This document shows positions 6,701 through 14,717 of a DNA stretch of 28,769 nt, in pieces. This DNA is from a bacterium (GTDB lineage Bacteria; UBA9089; CG2-30-40-21), in NCBI GenBank assembly GCA_030018795.1, contig JASEHA010000003.1:1-28769 (forward strand). Reading direction: 5' to 3'. A program made the translations under genes and the position numbers. Position 1 is the first letter of the stretch; every line of letters begins with the position of its first letter. The notes under the pieces were generated by a model. That model was not told the origin of the DNA. It did not search any database and worked only from the letters and a program-made list of their open reading frames with translations.

Positions 6701-8790
6701 ATGTTTATTACTATCGATTTCGTGGGATTAATGGTGTAGGTGTTCCGGGAAGCTATTCAGTTTCGTCAGATGGGATACGGGTAGTAAATAAGGCTGTTAT
6801 TTTACCTGCAACATCAAGCATAGCATATATGGGGACGGACAAAAAATTTATTACAGCAGATATACCAACAAGTGTTTATGCAGGCGGCACAATATTTGGA
6901 ATAACACAAGTAGCTGCTTCACAGACAAATCTATTGCAGGCAGAGCCGCCCATAGAAAGGTTGTTAGGAAATGCCTGGCAATTGGTGGCAGTTGATGAGG
7001 GTAATAATCTTATCCAGCCAGCGGGCAATATAATGCTAATCGTTTCATATCCTGACCCGGATGGTAGTAATGAAAAGGAGGATATGGAGCGGTATCGATT
7101 ATTTGCATTGGATGAAGGGGTTAATGTATGGAGGGTTGTGCCAGGGAGTCAGATCATAATGGGAACAACCAATGTGATTCAAGTTGCGGTTGGTAGCCTA
7201 AGCACCTATGTTGTTGCTAAACTGCGTGATATTATACCACCTATGAGTGTGGGTAGTTTTACGGTAATCGGCAGAGAGCATGAGGTAGAATTATCTTGGG
7301 AGAATCCAGAGGATATTGATTATGTGCGAACAGAGATTGTCAGGCGAGCAGATAGATTTCCGGGTAGCATTACAGATGGGAGTGTAATCTATATTGGGAC
7401 AGGAACAGGGTATGTTGATGCAACAGTAACAGATTCGACAACCTATTATTATGCTGCCTTCAGCTATGATGGCACAAGCTATTCAACAGCAACAACAGGG
7501 AGTGCTGCGGTTATAGATAGAACACCGCCTGCAGGTATAGGGAGTTTTACAGCAACAGGCAAGATGGGCAAAATAGAGCTTGAATGGAGCAACCCTGTGG
7601 ATGCTGATTTTAGTCAGACTAAAATCATTCGCAGTACCATTGATTTTCCTGCTACCTGTACAGGGTATTTCCCGATTTATGTCGGAACAAAGACAACATA
7701 TGTAGACATAAATGTAACAAATGGGGTAACCTACTATTATACAGGTTTTGCCTATGATAAGGTTGGGAACATATCGTCCATTGGCTCTTCCTCTCAGGCA
7801 GCTGCAACACCAGGTATTGACACCCCGCCATCTGCACCAGGAACAGTAACAGAAGGGTATTTTGATGTAGATGCAATAATTTATCCAGGGACATGGACAG
7901 TTTGCTGGGGGCAGGCGACAGATGAGGAAACAGGGATAAGTAAATATGAACTCCAACAAAGGATAAACGATGGGACATGGACGACGATTGTAGATACAGC
8001 GGGTAATGCGACAGGATATTCTGGTTTCCGGGGAAGTATTGGAGATGTCTATTACTATCGGGTACGGGCAATGAACTGGAATGGAATATGGGGAAGCTAT
8101 ACTGTTTCAGATGGTATAAGGGTGGTTAATGATGCAAGTGATGTCCGATATGGAGCAATTAAATGGGTTACCACAAATACGAGTGGTAAGTCCGGCGTAG
8201 GAATGGATGTGTCAGGCAGGGTTGAAAGTGGGATAATAACCATATCCCAAAAATTGGTTGGTGATGTGCCCTTTAGTATTCTTGGCAAGGCATATCAAAT
8301 AATGATGATAAATAGTGAAAATAAGGAGATACAACCACAGGGGTCTGTCAGCCTTACCCTTTTTTATCCAGATCCAGATACTAATGATGAGGAAACAGAT
8401 AAACAATATAGAATTTATTTGCTTGATCAAGATGGATGGCATATTGTGCCTGGAGAACAAAGGGTTTCCCCTGAAAATGATCAGATTACCGTTGAACTAA
8501 GCCATTTTTCAATTTATGCGGTTGGCGTGCAGGTACAGGGGATTATGGTATATCCAAACCCATTCAATCCCGGAAGGTATGTGGATCATGTTAAGATTAT
8601 CTTTAAGGGATGGAATGGTCATGCCAGCATAAGGATATACAAACTAAATGGTGAGCTTATTGAGGAGATGGATGGCAATGATATGAAAGAATGGATGCCT
8701 TCATCAGATATTGCCAGTGGTGTTTATATTTATGTGATTGAAGTTCAGGGTGGGCAAAGATTATCCGGCAAATTGGCGATTATCAGGTAG
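3754..8790 (+). CDS. Giant secreted beta-helix protein with Ig/Fn3-like array and C-terminal sorting domain
   Basis: A 1678-residue exported protein. Residues 1-23 are a signal peptide (MKKHC, hydrophobic core, VCTA). Residues 25 to about 470 form a parallel beta-helix: the entry motif YYVDNS with a GSISHPWKNIQ segment, many short N-rich rungs such as VERNIVYDS and IYNNTVYNT, and the closing motif SPCIDAG...APDLGAYES. Residues 475-1592 are Ig-like modules in the order A-C-B-B-A-C-B-B-A-C. A modules end in DGIRVV (Asp568, Asp1006, Asp1453), B modules contain FTATG or a close variant, and C modules carry a YPDPD-type turn and end in an STYVVA-like strand. Residues 1594-1678 begin VYPNPFNPG and resemble FlgD-like/type IX secretion sorting domains. 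No catalytic residues were identified, so polysaccharide lyase, adhesin and S-layer-like roles all remain possible. The ATG is preceded by AAGGG. The downstream PorV-like gene fits a role in its export. Confidence 0.88.
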   Translation: MKKHCNIIKWIGILLLMPVVCTATNYYVDNSVAVDGDGSISHPWKNIQVSINNLKAGDTLNIRGDAFGEGRLYSITSPLDFSNCQSGSSTANITVQAYPGERVMVRNDGNGFLMNMKLWDGRYWIFKDILFDQNSVADDCIRIGSAENGRKPANITFSSCTIRNGQADGMDIVLADSVVVEDCKIYNFFRYGADCHGIVLMNGKDNIFRNNEIYDCTGDCIQIITGNAEQTLIEKNHLYTTLDDKSENAIDIKSNMGTILRGNKCHGFRNTLESAGTAVVINGYMPSILVERNIVYDSEGGIRVNSTDDGVPTNVLIRNNLVYNIINEQTGIDWLHYGEGIYVNGASDVTIYNNTVYNTNGYSIVCGINKFVNNLVVKNNIFDNGYAATFTANVTNSDISYNGFFNLQQGIPSQATLSVTGTSAGFVDPNNPFLPNFHLADNSPCIDAGTDTEQPYAGTAPDLGAYESGTVATTSIVFDTPTEGSPDMDISLNGNFSVNWEHPANAWITGYEIQEMVLSGEWITIARNILPHVKSYDVRGKLVGNTYFYRVRAMDENGQWGTFSASSDGIRVVSKAVEFPPAGTVSYNDIIWINLPDGCFSGTVTFIINDVLPSTTGLEKAIPAIGYILTTAKKLVAIRDDNQTVSSNGSLTLTIAYPDAGTETEQGYLIYEWSDNAWKAIESQIDTVNNRITATITTISSYIIAATALSNVSTFTATTGNNCEVFLSWILPSDSRVKDVVVLRKTNGYPTDHTDGVEIYRGAGTSTTDLEILSGETYYYAAFTSDKEGRHSLATSSAQKAITPTDTTPPGSVGSFTATGKYGKIILNWTNPMDRDYQKTVIVRKIDSYPATVTDGVEVYIGKGISHKDAIVIEGVLYCYTAFSYDGVNYSSGTQCFARPTTDITPPSTPGTLTENSFDREADIDVSIGSYLLRWDNAQAYDEDSGIAYYEIEERINNGSWTLVKQIPENNVTASFGNKQPGNVYYYRFRGINGVGVPGSYSVSSDGIRVVNKAVILPATSSIAYMGTDKKFITADIPTSVYAGGTIFGITQVAASQTNLLQAEPPIERLLGNAWQLVAVDEGNNLIQPAGNIMLIVSYPDPDGSNEKEDMERYRLFALDEGVNVWRVVPGSQIIMGTTNVIQVAVGSLSTYVVAKLRDIIPPMSVGSFTVIGREHEVELSWENPEDIDYVRTEIVRRADRFPGSITDGSVIYIGTGTGYVDATVTDSTTYYYAAFSYDGTSYSTATTGSAAVIDRTPPAGIGSFTATGKMGKIELEWSNPVDADFSQTKIIRSTIDFPATCTGYFPIYVGTKTTYVDINVTNGVTYYYTGFAYDKVGNISSIGSSSQAAATPGIDTPPSAPGTVTEGYFDVDAIIYPGTWTVCWGQATDEETGISKYELQQRINDGTWTTIVDTAGNATGYSGFRGSIGDVYYYRVRAMNWNGIWGSYTVSDGIRVVNDASDVRYGAIKWVTTNTSGKSGVGMDVSGRVESGIITISQKLVGDVPFSILGKAYQIMMINSENKEIQPQGSVSLTLFYPDPDTNDEETDKQYRIYLLDQDGWHIVPGEQRVSPENDQITVELSHFSIYAVGVQVQGIMVYPNPFNPGRYVDHVKIIFKGWNGHASIRIYKLNGELIEEMDGNDMKEWMPSSDIASGVYIYVIEVQGGQRLSGKLAIIR

Positions 8791-8799
8791 AGATGGCAG

Positions 8800-8818
8800 C
8801 ACAGGCTTTCAGCCTGTG
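8800..8818. repeat. Hairpin CACAGGCT/AGCCTGTG between surface-protein and PorV genes
   Basis: A perfect 8-base-pair stem with a TTC loop in the 66-base gap. It is not followed by T residues, so it is unlikely to be a strong terminator. It resembles a REP-like intergenic palindrome and could also stabilise or process the messenger between the giant gene and the next one. Confidence 0.5.
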
Positions 8819-8856
8819 AAGCAAGCGTGTTTCTTGAGACAGCAGGAGAAGCAGAA

Positions 8857-9774
8857 ATGAAGAGTATGCAGCAGATAGCATTAATATTAGTAGTGATCAC
8901 AGGTTTTGGTCTACGAAATGTATGGGCAGATAAAAGCACTGCCGCAAATATCCTTGAATTTGGTTCAGGAGTAAGACCAACAGCCATGGGTGAGGCATTT
9001 TGCGGGGTGGCAGATGATATTAATGCCATTTGTTGGAACCCGGCTGGCATTGCCTGGCTAAATAAAAAGGGAATATCTCTGGGACATGACAATTATTACC
9101 AGAATATCAGCTATGAGAGTATCAGCGGGATATACCCTGTCGAGGACATACTATCTTGTGTAGGATTGAATGTAGCCATGCTGCGAGCAGGTGAGATAAT
9201 AGGCAGGGATAATAGTGGAAACAGAATAGCAAACCCTGATGCAGGAGACAGCCTTGTTACCCTTTCCTTTGCTCAAATCATGGATGAGGAGATGAGATTG
9301 GGTGCTGGTATTGGTGTTAAGTGGATTCATCAGAGGATAGCCGAAGAAAAGGCATCCGGGATGGCATGTGATGCAGGGATATTATATAAAGGCAGTTACA
9401 AGAATTGTCCTTACACGCTTGGTGCGGTAGTTCAAAATATAGGCGAAAAGATGGAATTTGTCCGGGAAAAATATAGCCTGCCATTAAATTTTAAGATTGG
9501 TGCATCCACGAAGATGTTGAAGAGCAAGATATTATGTGCCATAGACATAAATAAATCAGGAAAAGATAAGATGTATGCAAATATTGGCAGTGAGTATTCT
9601 GTAACAGACAATCTGGTTCTGCGAATAGGGCTTAATGGAAGAAATAATGTAGATATGGGCATAAGCTCTGGTCTTGGGGTAAAGATAGGAGATAGGCTAA
9701 GGCTTGATTGCAGCTATAGTGGTTATGGGGAGCTGGGGAATGTGTCAAAGGTATCGGTAGGGATAACAGATTAA
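8857..9774 (+). CDS. PorV/PorQ family outer-membrane protein
   Basis: A 305-residue protein with a signal peptide (about 1-24, ending NVWA) and a mature start DKSTAANILEFGSGVRPTAM, followed by GEAF, ADDINAICWNPAGIAWL and repeated amphipathic strands. This start is typical of PorV/PorQ (UPF0164-like) beta-barrel proteins, and the end (SYSGYGELGNVSKVSVGI) fits a terminal barrel strand. In Bacteroidetes PorV is the shuttle that carries sorting-domain proteins from the type IX translocon to the surface. Related proteins of unknown role occur widely elsewhere. I chose ATG 8857, with AGGAGAA 6 bases upstream, over an in-frame GTG at 8827, because the shorter form gives a proper signal peptide. It lies 66 bases after the sorting-domain protein gene, which supports a shared job. 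Core type IX translocon genes are not visible. Confidence 0.82.
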   Translation: MKSMQQIALILVVITGFGLRNVWADKSTAANILEFGSGVRPTAMGEAFCGVADDINAICWNPAGIAWLNKKGISLGHDNYYQNISYESISGIYPVEDILSCVGLNVAMLRAGEIIGRDNSGNRIANPDAGDSLVTLSFAQIMDEEMRLGAGIGVKWIHQRIAEEKASGMACDAGILYKGSYKNCPYTLGAVVQNIGEKMEFVREKYSLPLNFKIGASTKMLKSKILCAIDINKSGKDKMYANIGSEYSVTDNLVLRIGLNGRNNVDMGISSGLGVKIGDRLRLDCSYSGYGELGNVSKVSVGITD

Positions 9775-9789
9775 AATGGAGAAGGCGAA

Positions 9790-10944
9790 GTGAATCTTAT
9801 AATATTTTGGGGCTGTATTAGTGTTATCTTTTATGTTTATTTTGGTTACTTCCTATTGGTTCTCTTAATATCTACATTAAGAAAAAAAGATATACAAAGG
9901 GACGAATCTTTTACCCCCTATGTTTCTCTTCTAATTCCTGCTCATAATGAAGAGTCTGTGATTCGAGAGAAGATAGAGAATTCTTTGAGATTGGATTATC
10001 CAAAGGATAGATTGGAAATAATTGTTGTTTCTGATGGGTCAATAGATGATACCAACAAGATTGTAGCAGAATATCAGGATAAAGGGGTAGTTTTACATGC
10101 AATTTCTGAAAGAGGGGGTAAGATAGCTGCTCAGGAAATAGTTATTCCCATGCTTTTGGGTGAGATAATTGTGTTTTCAGATGCTAATACTATGTATTAT
10201 CCTGATAGTATTAGAAAATTGGTGCGAAATTTTGCTGACAATACAGTTGGTGGGGTAAGTGGGGATGTAAGGCTGATTGCTGCAGGTAAATCCTTTGATG
10301 CTTCTGAAGGTTTATATTATAAGTATGAAAGGTTTATTCAGCAAAATGAGTCAAAGATATGGTCATTAATTGGTGCTGACGGAGCCATGTATGCTATTCG
10401 AAAGGAGCTGTATGTTTCTCCTAAGTTAAATGCTGTTTCTTGTGATGATGTTATTCCTATGGCTGTAGCCATGGCTGGTTATCGGGTAATATATGAACCA
10501 GAGGCAATAGCAGTAGAGGATTCTGCCCCATGCTGGAAAGTAGAGTTTCGTAGAAGGGTGAGAATGGCTGCCTTTGGGATAAATAAATTTCTATGGGATA
10601 GAAGCATTCCTTCAATACATCAGCCCTGGTTATTAGTAGAATATCTTTCTCATCGACTATTTCGTTGGATAACCCCATTTTTCTTTATAAGTCTTTTTGT
10701 CTCGAATATATTTCTTTTGCCTGTTAGTAAACTTTATTGGGTTATCTTTATCCTTCAAATAGGTTTTTATCTTTTTGCTTTGATAGGAATGAAATTAAAA
10801 GTAGATAGGCATATCTTTGGCATATGCTTTTATTTTTGTCTTAATAATATAGGTAATATAATTGGTGTGATAAAGGGAATGATAAGGATGCAGGGGAATT
10901 TATGGAAACCTACAGAAAGGGTGAAGGGTAATAAAATAATATGA
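9790..10944 (+). CDS. Membrane GT2 glycosyltransferase (paralogue 1)
   Basis: A 384-residue family 2 glycosyltransferase that adds a sugar on the cytoplasmic face of the inner membrane. One N-terminal membrane helix (about 3-28) precedes the GT-A domain: PAHNEE (50-55), SDGSIDDT (81-88), SDANT (130-134), GADGAMYAIR (195-204), acidic pair DD219-220 and the basic cluster EFRRRVR (252-258). Two to three membrane helices follow (about 295-335). It begins with GTG 15 bases after the PorV gene and overlaps the flippase by ATGA. It is clearly paralogous to the gene at 26146. The usual GKxxALN loop reads GGKIAAQE (109-116), so the conserved Asn is lost. That may mean a changed donor or acceptor. Sugar specificity is unknown. 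Confidence 0.88.
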   Translation: MNLIIFWGCISVIFYVYFGYFLLVLLISTLRKKDIQRDESFTPYVSLLIPAHNEESVIREKIENSLRLDYPKDRLEIIVVSDGSIDDTNKIVAEYQDKGVVLHAISERGGKIAAQEIVIPMLLGEIIVFSDANTMYYPDSIRKLVRNFADNTVGGVSGDVRLIAAGKSFDASEGLYYKYERFIQQNESKIWSLIGADGAMYAIRKELYVSPKLNAVSCDDVIPMAVAMAGYRVIYEPEAIAVEDSAPCWKVEFRRRVRMAAFGINKFLWDRSIPSIHQPWLLVEYLSHRLFRWITPFFFISLFVSNIFLLPVSKLYWVIFILQIGFYLFALIGMKLKVDRHIFGICFYFCLNNIGNIIGVIKGMIRMQGNLWKPTERVKGNKII

Positions 10945-12263
10945 GTTTTATTAAAACTGTTTTTGTTTTGTTGGGCACAAAGGTTTTTTTATTTCTTCTC
11001 AGTACTATAATTAATATTATTTTGGCACGGATGCTTGGTCCAGAGGGTAAGGGTATTTATACACTTACCGTATTGGTAGGCAGTACGCTGTTTATGATTG
11101 GGAATCTTGGATTGACATCAAGTATAATTTATTTTACTGGTAAAGAAAAATATGAGTTAAAAGTAATTGTTGGTAATGTATTAACTATAGGGTTGGTTAC
11201 AGGGGCTGTTCTTTCACTGATAATAATATGGGTGGCATATAATTTTCATATTCCATTCTTAAAAGGTGTTGATCCATTATTTATTAGTATCATGGCATTA
11301 TCAACGCCGATTGTGCTTGCTCGTTCATACTTAAATTCTGTATCAGTTGGAAAAGGACAAATAATTTTTTGTAATTGGCTCAATGTTATAGAACGGGGCA
11401 CTATTTTATTGGCTTTTTTTACTCTTTTTATTTTTTCGAGATCATTGATAGTAAATGCAATTATCTCTAATATTGTTGCGGCTATAGTTACAGGAATGAT
11501 TAGTTTGTTTTTTGTTAGTAAAATGACGAAGATTGTTTTAGGGATACAACGAACAGTTATAGTCGCAATATCTAAATTCGGGCTTAAGGTATATTTTACC
11601 AATATGATGCTCTTTGGGGAGAGGAAATTGGATGTTTTTATCCTTAATTTTTTTCTCAATCCTGCAGCGGTTGGATATTATACCTTAGCTACAGGGCTGG
11701 CTGAATTTTTGCGGTATATTCCGCAAATGGCATCTGCAGCATTATACCCTAAGATAGCCTCCAGTTCTAAGAAAGATATTAAGGAATATACCCCAAAGGT
11801 ATGTAGGCATATAATCTTTCTTACTATACTTGGTTGTCTGGTAATGGGATTACTTGGTGAACCAATTATTAAGTTTGTTTATGGAAAGGCTTTTTTGCCT
11901 GCTTTACCAGTATTTTGGGTATTTCTTCCAGGAATGGTTTTTTTTGCTATTACAAAGGTGTTGTTAAGTGATCTATTAGGCAGGGGCAGGCCTATGGTTA
12001 CTACAGTTGCCTCTTCTATCGGGATATTTTCTTCTGTATTCTTTAATTTTTTGTTAATCCCAAGATGGGGAATGTTTGGGGCAGCCGCAGCCGGGGTAAT
12101 ATCTTATTTTCTAACAGCCATAATTCTGTTTATATTTTATCTAAGGATTTCGAAAAATAGCTGGGTAGATATGCTTGTATTTACAAAGGATGATTTCAGG
12201 GTTTATCTTAATATCATAAAAGGAATACTTGTAAGAAGGAAACGGGTCAGTCATGAAAATTAA
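10941..12263 (+). CDS. Wzx-type polysaccharide flippase (PST/MATE-like)
   Basis: A 440-residue integral membrane protein that looks like a lipid-linked oligosaccharide flippase of the MOP superfamily. The N-terminal region (about 14-42) reads KVFLFLLSTIINIILARMLG, then PEGKGIYTL, which is typical of this family. About a dozen hydrophobic segments follow, with short charged loops and a basic C-terminus. It overlaps the preceding glycosyltransferase by ATGA and the following one by 11 bases, so expression is tightly coupled. In the locus it would move the finished repeat unit across the inner membrane, with the ligase/polymerase-like protein at 27320 acting after it. Substrate cannot be read from the sequence. 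Confidence 0.88.
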   Translation: MSFIKTVFVLLGTKVFLFLLSTIINIILARMLGPEGKGIYTLTVLVGSTLFMIGNLGLTSSIIYFTGKEKYELKVIVGNVLTIGLVTGAVLSLIIIWVAYNFHIPFLKGVDPLFISIMALSTPIVLARSYLNSVSVGKGQIIFCNWLNVIERGTILLAFFTLFIFSRSLIVNAIISNIVAAIVTGMISLFFVSKMTKIVLGIQRTVIVAISKFGLKVYFTNMMLFGERKLDVFILNFFLNPAAVGYYTLATGLAEFLRYIPQMASAALYPKIASSSKKDIKEYTPKVCRHIIFLTILGCLVMGLLGEPIIKFVYGKAFLPALPVFWVFLPGMVFFAITKVLLSDLLGRGRPMVTTVASSIGIFSSVFFNFLLIPRWGMFGAAAAGVISYFLTAIILFIFYLRISKNSWVDMLVFTKDDFRVYLNIIKGILVRRKRVSHEN

Positions 12264-13392
12264 TGTTGTCCATTTAGTTTATTCCCTGGATCCTGGTGGA
12301 CTGGAGAATGGGGTAGTTAATATTGTTAATGGGATGGATATGGAATGTTTTAATCCCATGATTTGTTGTCTTAAGTCAGGTGGTATTTTGAAGGAAAGAG
12401 TAAAGAGTAGCATAGAGGTTATTGAGGTTGATAAAAAAGGGAAGCAAGAACTTGGGGTGCTATTCAGGTTAAAAAAGATATTTAAGGATAGGGATGTTCA
12501 TGTTGTTCATACCCATAATTGGGGAACATGTTGTGAAGGGGTTATTGGAGCAAGGTTAGCCTCTGTGCCTGTGCCTGTGGTTATTCATCAGGAGCATGGT
12601 ACATTTGTTGACTCTGTGGGTTCTAAAAAGAGAAGGATATGGGGAGAGAGGATTGTTTTAAGGTATGCTGATCAGGTAATGACTCTTTCTGAAGACCTGA
12701 AGGAAAAGATGATAAAGATATTGGGGATACCGGGAGAGAAAATCAAGGTAATCTTAAATGGTGTGGATATAGAAAAATTTAGCTTTTTAGCTGAGAAGAG
12801 AACAAGAAAGCGACAAGAGCTTGGTATAGCAGAAGATAGATTGGTTGTTGGAACGGTTGGGAGATTAGAAGCGGTTAAGAATCAGAGGATGCTTATACAG
12901 GCTATGCCAGAATTACTGAAAAAATTTCCTGATGTAATGACTGTTATTATAGGGGATGGGATATTAAAGGCTGAATTGATAAATATGGCAAAAGAGCTTG
13001 GCTTGAGTGAACATATCTTATTTCCCGGGGTCAGGAATGATGTGGCAGAGATATTATCTGCTATGGATTTGTTTATAATCTCATCTTTAACAGAAGGGAT
13101 TTGCAATGCTATTTTAGAGGCAATGTCCTGTGGTTTGCCTGTTATTGCTACAGATGTGGGTGGAAATCCAGAGATAGTGCTTGATGGAAAAACAGGGTTG
13201 TTGGTTGCCTTAAGTGACATGGTAGGGTTTGTTGCGGCTATTGAAGACTTGCTTGGGAATAAAGAAAAACGCAAAGAATATGGGAGAAATGGCCAAGAAA
13301 TGGTGGAACAAAGGTTTAGTCTTCAAAGAATGGTAAGAGAATATGAATCTCTTTATAGGTTTCTTCTTCAGAAGAAGAAAATAATTATATAA
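12253..13392 (+). CDS. GT4 glycosyltransferase, exosortase-cluster type
   Basis: A 379-residue cytoplasmic GT-B glycosyltransferase of family 4. The N-terminal motif HLVYSLDPGGLENGVVNIVN (6-25) matches the style of the sugar transferases annotated as PEP-CTERM/EpsH1-associated (TIGR03088-like). The C-terminal domain shows VGRLEAVKNQRMLI and the E-x7-E motif with Glu281 and Glu289, followed by SCGLPVIATDVGG, which binds the nucleotide sugar. The ATG lies inside the end of the flippase gene. Assignment to the GT4 family is firm. The link to exosortase systems is from remembered family pattern and would need a profile search. Confidence 0.88.
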   Translation: MKINVVHLVYSLDPGGLENGVVNIVNGMDMECFNPMICCLKSGGILKERVKSSIEVIEVDKKGKQELGVLFRLKKIFKDRDVHVVHTHNWGTCCEGVIGARLASVPVPVVIHQEHGTFVDSVGSKKRRIWGERIVLRYADQVMTLSEDLKEKMIKILGIPGEKIKVILNGVDIEKFSFLAEKRTRKRQELGIAEDRLVVGTVGRLEAVKNQRMLIQAMPELLKKFPDVMTVIIGDGILKAELINMAKELGLSEHILFPGVRNDVAEILSAMDLFIISSLTEGICNAILEAMSCGLPVIATDVGGNPEIVLDGKTGLLVALSDMVGFVAAIEDLLGNKEKRKEYGRNGQEMVEQRFSLQRMVREYESLYRFLLQKKKIII

Positions 13393-13409
13393 AAAAGGGG
13401 TAGATATAG

Positions 13410-14717
13410 ATGAATGTTGCGGTAATAGGTACTGGATATGTAGGGTTGGTTACGGGTACATGCTTTGCTGAATTTGGGGTAAAGGTTATTTGTGTAGATA
13501 AGATAAAGGAAAAGCTTGACTTGCTTAATCAAGGTGAAGTGCCATTTTATGAACCAGGGTTAAAGGAGATGGTGGCAAGAAGTGTGAAGGCAGGCAGATT
13601 ATCCTTTACCTCAGATATAGGGTTAGCGATAGAGCGATCCTTAGTTATCTTTATTGCAGTTGGTACGCCTCAAGGGGAAACAGGGGTAGCTGATTTAAGC
13701 TATGTAAAAGAAGTGGCAGAAAGTATTGGGAAACATATAAATGGTTACAAGGTAATAGTCAATAAAAGCACAGTACCTGTGGGTACTGGTGAGATAGTTG
13801 AGGAGATTATAAAAAATCATATGACAGACAATCATCGGTTTAGTGTTATCTCAAACCCTGAATTTTTGAGAGAGGGGGCAGCTATTGAGGATTTTTTAAA
13901 GCCTAACCGGGTAGTTGTTGGAGCAAATAAAGGGGATGAAGAGGCAGTAGCTATTATGAAAGATTTATATTCTCCTTTATATCTTATTGAAACCCCATTT
14001 GTTATTACAAATCGTGCCTCTGCAGAGATGATCAAGTATGCAGCGAATGCCTTTTTAGCGGTTAAGATATCTTATATTAATGAGGTGGCTGATCTTTGCG
14101 AAAGGGTGGGGGCTGATGTGCATGCCGTGGCTAAAGGTATTGGGCTTGATGGCAGGATTGGAAATAAATTTTTGCATCCTGGCCCTGGATTTGGCGGCTC
14201 ATGTTTTCCTAAGGATACTATCGCTTTTTCAAATACAGCTAAAAAACATGCCTGTCAATTGAGAATAGTTGATGCTGCTGCAGAGGTAAATCAACAACGG
14301 ATTGATGTCATGATAAAAAAGATTAATGATCTAATGGGTGATGTTAAGGGAAAGACCCTGGCTATTCTTGGGGTAGCCTTTAAGTTGAATACGGATGATA
14401 TAAGAGAGTCTCCAAGCTTAAAAATTATTAAACGACTTCAAGAACAAGGGGCAAAGATAAGGGCATATGACCCTGCAGCAATGGAAAATGCTAAAAAGGA
14501 AACTAATGATGTAATCTTTTGTCAGGATGAATATGATTGTGTCTCAGGAAGTAATGCTGTAGTAATTATTACAGAATGGCATCAGTTTCGTAATCTGGAT
14601 TTAGAGAGGGTTAAGGAATTGCTGATTGAACCAATATTTATTGATTTGAGAAACATATATGAACCGCATACAATAAAACGATTAGGATTTAAGCATGTTG
14701 GAGTGGGCAGAGGATGA
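13410..14717 (+). CDS. ugd: UDP-glucose 6-dehydrogenase (UDP-glucose/GDP-mannose dehydrogenase family)
   Basis: A 435-residue NAD-dependent enzyme that oxidises a nucleotide sugar twice to the uronic acid, most likely UDP-glucose to UDP-glucuronate. Visible are the Rossmann motif GTGYVG (7-12), FAEFGVKV, VPFYEPGL, VGTPQG, STVPVGTG, NPEFLREGAAI, the central-domain helix with KYAANAFLA, and the active-site segment GPGFGGSCFPKD with catalytic Cys265. DDIRESPS in the C-terminal domain is also typical. AAGGGG lies 9 bases before the ATG, and the stop overlaps the deacetylase gene start (ATGA). It indicates that the exopolysaccharide contains uronic acid or a sugar derived from it. GDP-mannose or UDP-sugar variants within the family are possible. 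Confidence 0.93.
   Translation: MNVAVIGTGYVGLVTGTCFAEFGVKVICVDKIKEKLDLLNQGEVPFYEPGLKEMVARSVKAGRLSFTSDIGLAIERSLVIFIAVGTPQGETGVADLSYVKEVAESIGKHINGYKVIVNKSTVPVGTGEIVEEIIKNHMTDNHRFSVISNPEFLREGAAIEDFLKPNRVVVGANKGDEEAVAIMKDLYSPLYLIETPFVITNRASAEMIKYAANAFLAVKISYINEVADLCERVGADVHAVAKGIGLDGRIGNKFLHPGPGFGGSCFPKDTIAFSNTAKKHACQLRIVDAAAEVNQQRIDVMIKKINDLMGDVKGKTLAILGVAFKLNTDDIRESPSLKIIKRLQEQGAKIRAYDPAAMENAKKETNDVIFCQDEYDCVSGSNAVVIITEWHQFRNLDLERVKELLIEPIFIDLRNIYEPHTIKRLGFKHVGVGRG

Noticed and set aside
7483..7959. Open frame of 158 codons on the minus strand inside the surface-protein gene
   Set aside because: Cys-rich and low-complexity translation, antisense to repeated Ig-like modules with strong coding character. 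It is a shadow of the real gene, as are the other antisense frames at 3982-6354 and 8097-8460.
8827..8856. GTG start for the PorV-like gene
   Set aside because: It would put ten charged or polar residues before a normal signal peptide and has no ribosome binding site, whereas ATG 8857 has AGGAGAA.
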